The notes under the pieces: generated by a model
Seen by the model: only the letters and a program-made list of their open reading frames with translations
What the model was told of the DNA's origin: nothing
The model's database searches: none
Shown here: positions 34,801 to 42,781 of the stretch, one piece after another
Layout of the letters: the number at the start of each line of letters is the position of its first letter
Numbering within the stretch: position 1 is the first letter of the stretch
Program-made: the position numbers and the translations under genes
From: Methylotetracoccus oryzae
GTDB taxonomy: Bacteria > Pseudomonadota > Gammaproteobacteria > Methylococcales > Methylococcaceae
Reading direction: 5' to 3'
Assembly (NCBI RefSeq): GCF_006175985.1
Contig: NZ_SRSH01000004.1
Coordinates: forward strand, 1 to 64,000
Length of the DNA: 64,000 nt

Positions 34801-37577
34801 ACCAGCTGATGCGCGCCCACGAGTACTGGCGCATGAAGGGTCTCGCCGTCGACCTGTTGGTCCTGAACGAAAGGGAGCTGTCCTACGCCCAGGAACTCCA
34901 GACCCTGCTGGAAGGCATGATCCGGGAAAGCCAGGCGTTGTCGGGCCACCCGGCGCATGCCGCGCACGGCAGCGTGTTCGTGCTGCGGGTCGATCAGCTG
35001 GCAGACGAAGAACGGCTGCTGCTCCAGACGGCGGCGCGCGCGGTGCTCGTCAGCAGTCGGGGCACGCTGGCCGAACAGTTGTTGCGACACCCGAGGCCCG
35101 CCGCGGCATTCGTTCCGCCCAAGCCGGTCGCGGTCGCCGACACCGACACCGCGGCCCTGGTGGCGCCACCGCTGGAGTTCTTCAACGGGCTCGGCGGATT
35201 CGCCGACGACGGTCGCGAATACGTGATCGTGCTGGACAAGGGGCAATGGACTCCGGCCCCGTGGATCAATGTGATCGCCAATGCCGATTTCGGCTTCACG
35301 GTCTCCGAACTGGGCAGCGGCTGCACCTGGTGCGGCAACAGCCGCGAGAACCAGCTGACACCCTGGTCCAATGACCCGGTCAGCGATCCGCCCGGGGAAG
35401 CCTTCTATTTGCGCGATGACGAAACCCACGCATTGTGGAGTCCGACCGCTCTGCCGATCCGGGTCGACAATGCGAGCTATGTGATTCGCCATGGTCAGGG
35501 CTACACCCGTTTCGAGCATGCGTCCCACGGTATCCACAGCGAGCTGTTGCAATTCGTCAGTCCGGACGATCCGGTCAAGATCTCATCCCTGACGCTGACG
35601 AATACGTCCAGCCGAAGCCGCCGGCTGACCGTCGTCGCCTACGCAGAATGGGTGCTCGGCGCGTCGCGCAGCGTCACCGCATTTCACACCATCACCGAGC
35701 GGGACGCGGGCACTGGCGCCATGTTTGCCTACAACGCCCGAGACCGGGAATTCGGCCATCGTATCGCCTTTGCCGACCTCTCCGGGCTACAGACCGGCTG
35801 GACTGCCAATCGCGCGGAGTTCATCGGCCGCAATGGCAGCCTGCAGGCACCGGCCGGACTGTTGGGTTCCCATGTGTTGAAGCGGCGCGTCGGCGCCGGA
35901 CTGGACCCGTGCGCGGCACTGGAGACGGTGATCGAACTCGAGCCCGGCGGCAGCGCGGAGGTCGTCTTTCTCCTCGGACAGGCGGAAGACCGCATGCAGG
36001 CGCGCGAGCTGATCGAGCGCTATCGCGCCACGGCGGTCGCGACGACGCTGGCCCAGGTGACGCAGTCCTGGGATAGTCTGCTGGCCAAGGTGCAGGTCAA
36101 GACCCCGGACCGGGCGCTCGACCTGATGTTGAACCGCTGGCTGCTGTACCAGACACTGAGTTGCCGCCTCTGGGCCCGGGCGGGCTTCTACCAGGTCGGT
36201 GGGGCCTTCGGGTTTCGCGATCAATTGCAGGACTGTCTGGCGTTGGCGGTCGCGCGGCCTGATCTCACCCGTGCTCACCTCCTTCGGGCCGCGGCGCGTC
36301 AGTTCGCCGAAGGCGATGTGCAGCATTGGTGGCATCCGCCCTCCGGGCGCGGGGTGCGTACCCATTTCTCCGATGACCGCATCTGGTTGCCTTACGCCGT
36401 GACTCACTACATCAAAGTGAGTGGCGATGCCGCCGTGCTCGACGAGACGGTGCCGTTCCTGGAAGGCCTGGCGCTCGACCCGGAGCAGGATGACGCCTAT
36501 TTCGACCCCACTGTGTCGATGCAGTCCGCGACGCTGTTCGAGCATTGCGCGCGGGCCCTCGACCTGAGCCTGGGCACGGGTGGGCACGGTTTGCCGCTGA
36601 TGGGCAGCGGCGACTGGAATGACGGCATGAACCGGGTCGGGTTTCAGGGGAAAGGCGAAAGCGTGTGGCTGGCTTGGTTTCTGCTGGCCACCTTGCCCGA
36701 CTTCATCACGGTGGCCGAGGCCCGCGGAGAGAACGCGCGAGCGGCGCGATGGCGCCAACATACAAGCCAACTCAAGGCCGCGGTAGAGGCGGACGGATGG
36801 GACGGCGCCTGGTACCGGCGGGCTTATTTCGATGACGGCAGCCCGCTCGGTTCCGCTTCCAATGCCGAGTGCCGGATCGACTCCATCGCGCAGACCTGGG
36901 GCGTGATTTCCGGTGCAGCGAACCCGGAGCGCGCCCAGCGGGCCATGGACTCGCTCCGCGAATTCCTCGTGCGTTATGGCGACGCGCTGGTGCTGCTGTT
37001 TACCCCGCCCTTCGAACGCACCGAGCGGGACCCGGGCTACATCAAGAGCTATCCGCCGGGGATCCGCGAAAACGGAGGCCAGTACACCCATGCGGCCATC
37101 TGGTCCGTCATCGCCTACGCAATGCTCGGCGACGGGGATCAGGCGGCGGAGCTGCTCCGTATGCTGAATCCCATCAACCGCACGGCAACCCGGACCGGCA
37201 TTTATGCCTACAAGGTGGAGCCCTACGTGCTGTCAGCGGACATCTATGCCGAGCCGCCACATGTCCGACGCGGCGGGTGGACCTGGTACACCGGCGCTTC
37301 GGGCTGGTTTCACCGGGCCGGACTGGAATGGGTCTTAGGGCTGCGGGTCCAGGCCGATACCCTGATCATCGATCCGTGCACTCCCAGAGCCTGGCCCGGT
37401 TACCGCATGGCCTATCGGCACGGAACGGCGCGCTATGAAATCACTGTCCGGAATCCGAATGGCGTGACGCGCGGCGTCAGCCGCATCGTGCTGGACGGAG
37501 AATCCCAGCCGATAGCGACCGGCATCACCTTACAAGACGACGGACGAACGCACGAAGTGCAGGTGGTGCTGGGCTAA
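28854..37577 (+). CDS. Cyclic beta-1,2-glucan synthase-like protein (NdvB/ChvB type)
   Basis: This is a giant protein of about 2,907 residues. The N-terminal region is soluble and helical. Membrane helices lie around residues 410-465, 810-890 and 935-985. The GT84-type glycosyltransferase region between them contains TLDADTKLP near residue 627. Later come a glucoamylase-like region (SWSGSMFEYLMPSLV, FNVRDLAFTYQYAAFGVPGL) and a C-terminal pair of carbohydrate-binding and GH94-like phosphorylase domains with MGSGDWNDGMNRVG near residue 2585. The family makes cyclic beta-1,2-glucans exported to the periplasm, used in osmoadaptation. The ATG at 28854 is the first in frame; an earlier TTG is possible. 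Palindromic site 7 lies upstream. Confidence 0.9.
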   Translation: MIRRRDRRRYARVDHPGGDEEPIRFELFSNERLEQHAVSLAQAQKISHQRQGLKLMPRVRENSRVLLEAYKAVALAVGRQQAITPAAEWLLDNFHVIEEQVSDIHVDLPESYYRELPKLAEGMLAGYPRVYGIAWALVAHTDSRFAPDLLTLFVHAYQGVDPLTLGELWAIPITLRVLLVENLRRLAVRIMRSQNGRRLADEFVDRIEQLTVQSDTPDPSLPPAVLPPIPLRQAYAVQILQRLHDPHPGAALSLDVLNDWLNEQGVSLDEIVHREHADQVADNLTVRNIITSMRAISAFEWPQFVEDASLVDACLRAHEGYAAMDFLTRDRYRHAVEDLAKRSPHTEVDIACRVIAKVRCVGENSVGNTREQEPGYHLIGAGRCAFEEAVAYRPSLKQRLLRVYVTHAAPAYLGTLAMLTLLLLALPVSAALAAGVSGFPLLLLGLFSLLPASDIAVGLVNRAIIAALPPRHLPRLELKNGVPQTLSTFVVVPTLFTSEAGVKEQVEQLEIRYLANAGGHVRFALLSDWADAPQEAMPNDEALLNLACTAVAALNAKYAGGQRFFVFHRRRLWNPGEGKWMGWERKRGKLHEFNRLLRGAADTSFLPLDGEPATAPPGVCYVITLDADTKLPIGAVSHLVGVAAHPLNQPVFDARTRRVVDGYGILQPRVTPTLPERRERSLFHRLFAGASGTDAYASAVSELYQDLFALGTYAGKGLYHVDAFEAALAGRVPENTQLSHDLFESVYARCALVSDIEFFEEFPSHTEVAASREHRWVRGDWQLLPWIFGLRGKGMPMLGRWKMIDNLRRSLSAPGAFCTLVATWAIPNAPQGVLIGFVLTALALPAILAVMGGFTAPRRGILLATHVRAAGENVLWAVGNSAVALTLLAQHAWRMMDAIARTLVRLFITRRQLLKWVTALEAKAASGYAIRNLIRPLGSSSTIVVCAGALVLLFNPAGLKGAAPFLLLWWLAPVIARALSLPPRLDRAETLLPQDSAQLRLIGRRIWRYFTCFVTAEENHLPPDNFQEDPQPVIAHRSSPTNFGLYLLSVVAARDFGWLGLMDAVDRLEATLRTLHTLPRLHGHFYNWYDTRDLHMLEPRYVSTVDSGNLAGHLLALSQACREALKRPLAFPNALTGLADTHSLLMAALDRVNDDRRTLTVTRKELSQQAVMLAGLLGSVPVDPAGWSQLWGRLTACADTLLDLARAHAAERGDDGDSEVLAWTEALRDDLRSHVRDVDTLVPWIHFADRLHAQLAADGETPLPGPWRQALSLDTCLTDLPRACALAVSQVDAAPERLALAPGDQAPATILERSGEQAEALACRLELLATQLDELFHAMDFRFLYDAERHMFALGYRVTEGDLDPSYYDLLASEARLTSFIAIAKRDVPSTHWFHLGRRVTRAARGTVLLSWSGSMFEYLMPSLVTFTPRYSLLDQTCRLVVKRQIEYGAKRGVPWGISESAFNVRDLAFTYQYAAFGVPGLGMKRGLGDDLVIAPYATALAAMYLPHAAVANFARLEKEGALGRYGFYEALDFTPIRLAEGLRVGIVRCYMSHHQGMSLVAFANVVHDGAMRHRFHHVPLIQAVDLLLQERIPRGAETSSMPYLDLLSDVKESAQPPIRRAPSPTSTVPSAHLLSNGRYAVMITAAGSGYSAWQNLAVTRWREDTTRDGWGSFIYLRDIASGQVWSAGYQPTAALPEHYHVSFAEDRARITRTDGTLVSTLEIVVSPEDDAEVRRLSLLNTGTGEREIEITSYAEVVLAPLTADIAHPAFSNLFIRTEYLPRSRALLARRQPRTSADPTLWAAHVIAGRRTGDGLEYETDRARFIGRGQTLREPIAVIDGRPLTNTVGAVLDPIFSLRTRVRIAPGATAHMTFTTLVAESREAAEDLADKYHNVAAFDRVSALAWTHAHVQLHHLRTKPDEAHLFQDLANRLIYADPSLRPSSRAMQLNTLNVTGLWRHGISGDLPIVLLRVSGPEDRTIVDQLMRAHEYWRMKGLAVDLLVLNERELSYAQELQTLLEGMIRESQALSGHPAHAAHGSVFVLRVDQLADEERLLLQTAARAVLVSSRGTLAEQLLRHPRPAAAFVPPKPVAVADTDTAALVAPPLEFFNGLGGFADDGREYVIVLDKGQWTPAPWINVIANADFGFTVSELGSGCTWCGNSRENQLTPWSNDPVSDPPGEAFYLRDDETHALWSPTALPIRVDNASYVIRHGQGYTRFEHASHGIHSELLQFVSPDDPVKISSLTLTNTSSRSRRLTVVAYAEWVLGASRSVTAFHTITERDAGTGAMFAYNARDREFGHRIAFADLSGLQTGWTANRAEFIGRNGSLQAPAGLLGSHVLKRRVGAGLDPCAALETVIELEPGGSAEVVFLLGQAEDRMQARELIERYRATAVATTLAQVTQSWDSLLAKVQVKTPDRALDLMLNRWLLYQTLSCRLWARAGFYQVGGAFGFRDQLQDCLALAVARPDLTRAHLLRAAARQFAEGDVQHWWHPPSGRGVRTHFSDDRIWLPYAVTHYIKVSGDAAVLDETVPFLEGLALDPEQDDAYFDPTVSMQSATLFEHCARALDLSLGTGGHGLPLMGSGDWNDGMNRVGFQGKGESVWLAWFLLATLPDFITVAEARGENARAARWRQHTSQLKAAVEADGWDGAWYRRAYFDDGSPLGSASNAECRIDSIAQTWGVISGAANPERAQRAMDSLREFLVRYGDALVLLFTPPFERTERDPGYIKSYPPGIRENGGQYTHAAIWSVIAYAMLGDGDQAAELLRMLNPINRTATRTGIYAYKVEPYVLSADIYAEPPHVRRGGWTWYTGASGWFHRAGLEWVLGLRVQADTLIIDPCTPRAWPGYRMAYRHGTARYEITVRNPNGVTRGVSRIVLDGESQPIATGITLQDDGRTHEVQVVLG

Positions 37578-37722
37578 TGAAACAGAACATAAATTACGTG
37601 CAACCGCTCCGATCCGAGCCTATCCCTCAGGCCCCTGAGACGACGTGGTTGTCGACAGGGAAGATACGGGCAGGCGGCATCGTCTACGCCACTCATGTTA
37701 TTAAGTTTTCTGGAGAAAAGTC

Positions 37723-38088
37723 ATGGACCTAATTTCGCTCGTCATCACGCTCATCGTCATCGGTGTTCTGCTATGGCTGGTCAACCGCTATATCCCCATG
37801 GAGGGGCGCATCAAACAGATCCTGAACGCCGTGGTAATTATCGCGGTGGTGCTGTGGTTGCTGAATGTATTCGGAGTCCTGAGCGCAGTCCCAAGGGAGT
37901 TGCTATCCATAGTGATCGGCATCATCGTCGTCGGCATCCTGCTGTGGCTGGTCAATAGCTACATCCCGATGGAATCGCGCATGAAGCAGATCCTGAATAT
38001 CGTGGTGATCATCGCGGTGGTGCTGTGGCTGCTGAGCGCCTTCGGTATTCTGAGTGGAATCCCCAGAATCCACGTCGGAAGCCCATAG
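37723..38088 (+). CDS. Thivi_2564-family membrane protein with an internal tandem duplication
   Basis: The 121-residue protein consists of two near-identical modules of about 55 residues. Each has a hydrophobic helix, the motif GxLLWLVNxYIPMExRxKQILN, then VVIIAVVLWLL and a short FG-type end. Typical Thivi_2564 proteins contain one such module. A ggagaaaa site precedes the ATG. The role is unknown; relatives are small stress-type inner-membrane proteins. It lies 145 bp after the glucan synthase gene. Confidence 0.85.
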   Translation: MDLISLVITLIVIGVLLWLVNRYIPMEGRIKQILNAVVIIAVVLWLLNVFGVLSAVPRELLSIVIGIIVVGILLWLVNSYIPMESRMKQILNIVVIIAVVLWLLSAFGILSGIPRIHVGSP

Positions 38089-38217
38089 CTTTTCAGCCTT
38101 ATCCGTTATTCGACCTAGGTTTTTTGAGCGTCTCCCGAGCGTGTTCGATGGCGACATCGAATACCGCCTCGGGGGCACCATTTTCGCCAACGGATGGGCT
38201 CTTCTGGAGAAGAAACA

Positions 38218-38367
38218 ATGCTCGAAACACTCGCCATCATCCTGGTTATTCTCTGGGTACTGGGGTTGGTCTCTTCCTATACCTTGGGAGGATTCATTCA
38301 CATTCTATTGGTCATCGCGGTCGTCGTGATCATCCTTCGCGTCATTCAAGGCCGAAGAGTGCTGTAG
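38218..38367 (+). CDS. Lmo0937/DUF5670-family small membrane protein
   Basis: The 49-residue product reads MLETLAIILVILWVLGLVSS, then YTLGGFIHILLVIAVVVIIL, ending RVIQGRRVL. Two helices around a YTLGGFIHILLV turn are typical of the lmo0937/DUF5670 family. A ctggagaag ribosome site precedes the ATG. Function is unknown. It follows another small membrane-protein gene in the same orientation. Confidence 0.82.
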   Translation: MLETLAIILVILWVLGLVSSYTLGGFIHILLVIAVVVIILRVIQGRRVL

Positions 38368-38536
38368 CGGGCACGCCCGGCGCAAACGGGGTGCCACCTC
38401 CGGGAACTCCAACCAGGAAGCGTTTCCCCGGGCTTTCGAAAGAAAGTCTCGGGGACCTGCCCGACATTCCCGCACCTGACACGACGGGCATCGACCTACG
38501 GTCCCGGATCGATCAATCACCACACGAGTCAACATC

Positions 38537-38707
38537 ATGAGGCTCTTCCGTGTTTTCGGTGATGCGCTCCGCTGGGTGATTGGTGCCATCGGCGATGAAA
38601 TCAGCGGTGCTGCCACTGCGGCGGCCGATACCATCGAAACCATCCTGCGGTCGTTGTTTATCCGCTGCACCGCATGCTCCGCGAGCCTTGATGTCTGCTC
38701 GCCGTAG
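38537..38707 (+). CDS. Possible small ORF of 56 residues
   Basis: The frame starts MRLFRVFGDALRWVIGAIGD and ends in a REP copy. It has an amphipathic helix-like start and no recognisable family. No strong ribosome site is visible. It may be spurious, but it fills the space before the REP array. Confidence 0.25.
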   Translation: MRLFRVFGDALRWVIGAIGDEISGAATAAADTIETILRSLFIRCTACSASLDVCSP

Positions 38708-38877
38708 GGGGCCATGCCCGCGACCCTGACCACGACCATCTGCCCCCCGCCATAGGAGCGGGCCATGCCCGCGACCCCAACCGCGACCATCCGCCCCCCG
38801 CCGTAGGAGCGGGCCACGCCCGCGACCCCAACCGCGACCATCCGCCCCCCGCCGTAGGAGCGGGCCACGCCCGCGAC
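38703..38877 (+). repeat. Tandem array of four REP palindromes
   Basis: Four copies of the unit cgtaggagcgggccaygccc occur, with starts near 38703, 38751, 38802 and 38853. The last three are 51 bp apart, and the first unit lacks three bases. Each unit is a GTAG tetranucleotide followed by a gcgggc/gcccgc hairpin with a CAT/CAC loop, the standard layout of RAYT-associated REPs. Confidence 0.85.
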
Positions 38878-39047
38878 CCTGCGCTTCTCCTGACGACGTC
38901 CGAAAGCTAGAATCCGCCAAACCCGATGGCCAGCCCCGGCACGCGACCAACCGCAGTTCGCCGGACCGGCCATAGCCGAACATTCAGCAAGTGGCACGCC
39001 GGCCTGACCGACACGCCACTGCCGGGCAAGGAGAAACGTCCAGGAGC

Positions 39048-39656
39048 ATGAACGAGGCCGACGCCCGCCATTACCCGATCGACCCTCTACCCCCCGCCGT
39101 AGGGGCGGGCCATGCCCGTGAGCCCAACCGCAACCCTCTACCCCGCGCCGTAGGAGCGGGCCACGCCCGCGACCCTGACCGCGACCCCGCCCGCAACGCA
39201 GGTTTCCCCGGCAACCACGCTCTGCGGCGCGGGCGCGTATCGGTGCCGTATCAAGCCTATCTGGTGACCTCGGCGACGGTTGACCGCCAAAGCTTTTTCG
39301 CCAGCTTTGAAGCGGGTTGCGCAGCGGCGCGTTGCTTCATCGATCCGGCAGTCCTGGGCGACGCATCGCTGCTGGCCTGGGTGTTGATGCCCGACCACGC
39401 GCACTGGCTGTTGCAACTGGGGGAACAGGATTCGCTGGATCGAGTGGTCAACCGAGTAAAATCGGCAAGCGCCCGCCACGCGAATCGGGTCCTGAACCGA
39501 TGCGGGGCATTGTGGCAGGCGGCCTACCACGATCACGCCCTACGATCCCATGAAGATTTTCGGACCGCCGCGCGTTATGTCGTCGCCAATCCGCTCCGTG
39601 CGGGATTGGTGGAGCGTTTGGCCGATTATCCGTTTTGGGACGCGGCGTGGTTATAG
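39048..39656 (+). CDS. REP-associated tyrosine transposase (RAYT)
   Basis: The protein is about 202 residues. The Y1-type HUH nuclease core covers residues 60-202, with the histidine motif VLMPDHAHWLLQL and the catalytic-region tyrosine in AARYVVANPLRAGLVERL. RAYTs process REP hairpins and are domesticated transposases. REP copies lie on both sides, and two (39098 and 39149) lie inside the predicted 5' end of the frame, translated as AVGAGHARE-type repeats. The real start may therefore be later. An aggagc site precedes the ATG at 39048. Confidence 0.85.
   Translation: MNEADARHYPIDPLPPAVGAGHAREPNRNPLPRAVGAGHARDPDRDPARNAGFPGNHALRRGRVSVPYQAYLVTSATVDRQSFFASFEAGCAAARCFIDPAVLGDASLLAWVLMPDHAHWLLQLGEQDSLDRVVNRVKSASARHANRVLNRCGALWQAAYHDHALRSHEDFRTAARYVVANPLRAGLVERLADYPFWDAAWL
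39098..39173 (+). repeat. Two REP palindromes inside the 5' part of the RAYT frame
   Basis: Copies begin near 39098 and 39149, 51 bp apart, with the same GTAG-plus-hairpin unit as the upstream array (cgtaggggcgggccatgccc and cgtaggagcgggccacgccc). They fall within the open reading frame of the transposase. Confidence 0.8.
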
Positions 39657-40588
39657 GCCCGTGGCAGAAAGAATCGCGGGCATGGCCCGCTCCTACAAGG
39701 TCATGGTGGGCGGTGCTTTGGCTGCTCGCCAACGCCGCCGCAGCGGACGGCGAGCTCGGCCAGCGGGTGCTCGGCTCGGTCGGGCTGGACGCGGGCACGC
39801 AATCGCCGGAAGGGGTCTATGCCGGTGATCGATTCTTCTATTACTCTGCCGACCGGCTGCTGAATCGCAAAGGGGAACCGCTGCCCATCAAGGGTCTCGA
39901 AATCGATGCCTATGCCAACGTGATCGGCGTGTCGGGAACGATCAAACCCGACGGTTGGCCCTATCTGAGCGCCGCTTTCGCGGTTCCGGTCGCGTGGATG
40001 TCGACGCAGGCCGATCTGCCGCCGACCGATATCGGCCGATCCGGGCTCGGCGATCTGGTCGTGCAGCCGCTGAAGATCGGCTGGCGCTCACAGCGCTACG
40101 ATGCCGTCGGGTCTTACGCGTTTTATGCACCGACCGGGCAACTGAATCGCGAAGGACTGGGACAGCCGCAATGGACACAGCAGCTGTCGCTGGGAGGAAC
40201 GCTGTTCTTCGATGACGACCGTGGCTGGCGGCTGAGCGCGCTCGCCAGTTACAACCATTACCACCGGAAGCTCTCGATCGACCTGACCCGCGGCGATACG
40301 GTGCAGTTGCAGGGCGGCTTCGGCGCCAAGTTTTTCCAGATACTGGATTTTGGCGTCGCCGCCTATGCGTTGTGGCAGGTCGCGGACGACACCGGTTCGG
40401 CCTTACCGGCCGCCGCGCGCGGTGCGCGGGAGCGGGTCTACGGCGTCGGCCCCGAGATCGGCATCACGATCCCGGCCATCCGCGGGAAATTGACGGCCCG
40501 CTACGAATGGGACCTGGGCGCGCGAGCGCGAACGGAGGGGCAGATACTGGTCGTCAGCCTGTCCTTGCTGGCCTGGCCGCTCCCGTGA
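39647..40588 (+). CDS. Outer-membrane transporter-like protein
   Basis: The mature part is about 280 residues of strand-rich sequence with aromatic ends, like the Phenol_MetA_deg/transporter family of outer-membrane beta-barrels (SAAFAVPVAWMS, SYAFYAPTGQLN, YEWDLGARARTEGQILVVSL at the C-terminus). An N-terminal signal-like stretch WWAVLWLLANAAAADGELG precedes it. No in-frame ATG exists; GTG at 39647 or TTG at 39635 would have to serve. An inverted REP lies within the signal region, so the original start may have been disrupted. The frame overlaps the end of the RAYT gene. Confidence 0.65.
   Translation: MVIGPWQKESRAWPAPTRSWWAVLWLLANAAAADGELGQRVLGSVGLDAGTQSPEGVYAGDRFFYYSADRLLNRKGEPLPIKGLEIDAYANVIGVSGTIKPDGWPYLSAAFAVPVAWMSTQADLPPTDIGRSGLGDLVVQPLKIGWRSQRYDAVGSYAFYAPTGQLNREGLGQPQWTQQLSLGGTLFFDDDRGWRLSALASYNHYHRKLSIDLTRGDTVQLQGGFGAKFFQILDFGVAAYALWQVADDTGSALPAAARGARERVYGVGPEIGITIPAIRGKLTARYEWDLGARARTEGQILVVSLSLLAWPLP
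39674..39697 (-). repeat. Inverted REP copy downstream of the RAYT gene
   Basis: The sequence tcgcgggcatggcccgctcc, followed by tac, is the reverse complement of the upstream units. REPs on both sides of the RAYT in opposite orientation match the REPtron layout. It lies in the predicted 5' end of the outer-membrane transporter-like frame. Confidence 0.8.
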
Positions 40589-40612
40589 CGCTCGCGGAGC
40601 GGCCAGACGCAA

Positions 40613-41734
<1,122 letters not shown>

Positions 41735-41802
41735 GCCTGGCGACCTGATGGTTTGGTGGGCGGGTACTTGAAACGTGTCCGAGTTGCGTGGCCGAAATGG
41801 CC

Positions 41803-42291
41803 TCAGGCCTGTTCCCCGATCCGATTCAACGCGGCGGCCAGATCGGTCCTCGACATCGTCTCGACCGGCAGCGCCAACAGCTGGCCGATACGCTTTTCCA
41901 GCGCCGCATAGGTTTCCTCGAAGGCCGCTTCGACCACGTCCGGGCTGCCGCTGACATGAGCGGGATCGGGCAGACCCCAGTGACCACGCACTGCAGTACC
42001 GAGATAGGCCGGGCAGGTCTCGCCGGCGGCGGAGTCGCAGACTGAGATCATGATGTCGATCGGCGTGTCGCCCAGGTCATCCCAGGACTTGCTGGTATAG
42101 CCGCCGGTCGGCAGGCCGTGCCGCGCCAGCGTGGCCAGCGCGTTCGTATTGATCCTGCCCACCGGATGGCTGCCGGCACTGTAGGCGCGGAAGCGACCGG
42201 CGCTCAAATGATTGATCAGGGCTTCACCCAGGACGCTGCGGCAGGAATTGCCGGTGCACAGCACCAGGATGTTCAGGGGTCTCGAGTTCAC
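41803..42291 (-). CDS. arsC: Arsenate reductase (low-molecular-weight phosphatase type), copy 1
   Basis: The 162-residue protein has the phosphatase-loop motif VLCTGNSCRS near residue 12, a C-terminal Cys-containing SVCDSAAGETCP region and DPAHVSG. It reduces arsenate to arsenite with thioredoxin. Its ATG overlaps the end of the ArsI-like gene by four bases. A second arsC-type gene lies upstream in the operon; this copy has an extra cysteine after the loop (NSCRS rather than NSARS). Confidence 0.92.
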   Translation of the reverse strand: MNSRPLNILVLCTGNSCRSVLGEALINHLSAGRFRAYSAGSHPVGRINTNALATLARHGLPTGGYTSKSWDDLGDTPIDIMISVCDSAAGETCPAYLGTAVRGHWGLPDPAHVSGSPDVVEAAFEETYAALEKRIGQLLALPVETMSRTDLAAALNRIGEQA

Positions 42292-42731
42292 GATGGATCA
42301 CCTTGTTCAGACGGTTGGCAACAGTTCGAAACGGGCGCGACGCGGATGACGATGTCATCTCCGAACAGCGGGATCGCGCTCAGCGAGTGGAAGGCCTCCC
42401 AGGCGATGCCTTGCGGGTCGACCGTCCAGTACTTGTCGGATTTGGCGTAACAGCAGGCCGCTTGCTGCTGAGCGGCGACCGGCAACTCGGCCGCGGTCAA
42501 AGCGGCCCGCACGGTTCCCAGTTCGTCATCAGACTCGACCTGGATGCCGAGATGATCGAGCCCCGGCGCTCTACCACGAGCGGAAATCGCGAAGTTGACG
42601 CGCGGATCTTCGAGCAGCCATTTCGCATAATCGGCGTGGCGGATCGTCGGCTCCGCCTGAAACAAGGCACTGTAGAACGCGATGTTTCTGTCCAGATCGT
42701 CCACGGCGAGGTGGACATGCAGTCTTTTCAC
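42288..42731 (-). CDS. ArsI/CadI-family VOC metalloenzyme
   Basis: The 147-residue protein is a glyoxalase/VOC-fold protein. The N-terminal metal-binding His is in LHVHLAVDDLDRNIAFY. The pair of cysteines in QAACCYAKSDKYWTVDPQG resembles ArsI C-As lyases, which split methylarsenite. CadI-type relatives bind cadmium; I cannot choose between them. The GTG at 42731 has an agagg site and gives the family-typical start; an in-frame extension to 42860 has no family support. It overlaps arsC copy 1. Confidence 0.8.
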   Translation of the reverse strand: MKRLHVHLAVDDLDRNIAFYSALFQAEPTIRHADYAKWLLEDPRVNFAISARGRAPGLDHLGIQVESDDELGTVRAALTAAELPVAAQQQAACCYAKSDKYWTVDPQGIAWEAFHSLSAIPLFGDDIVIRVAPVSNCCQPSEQGDPS

Positions 42732-42781
42732 GGTCGAACCTCTTCGGATTGATGCCTGATAACGGGCAACCGGAACCGGCT

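Noticed and set aside
38141-38160. Possible palindrome upstream of the DUF5670 gene (gtgttcgatggcgacatcga)
   Set aside because: The right half is shifted by one base, so it breaks the spacing seen in the seven accepted sites.
38305-38997. A minus-strand frame across the REP array
   Set aside because: Its repeats come from translating the REP units and no conserved domain appears.
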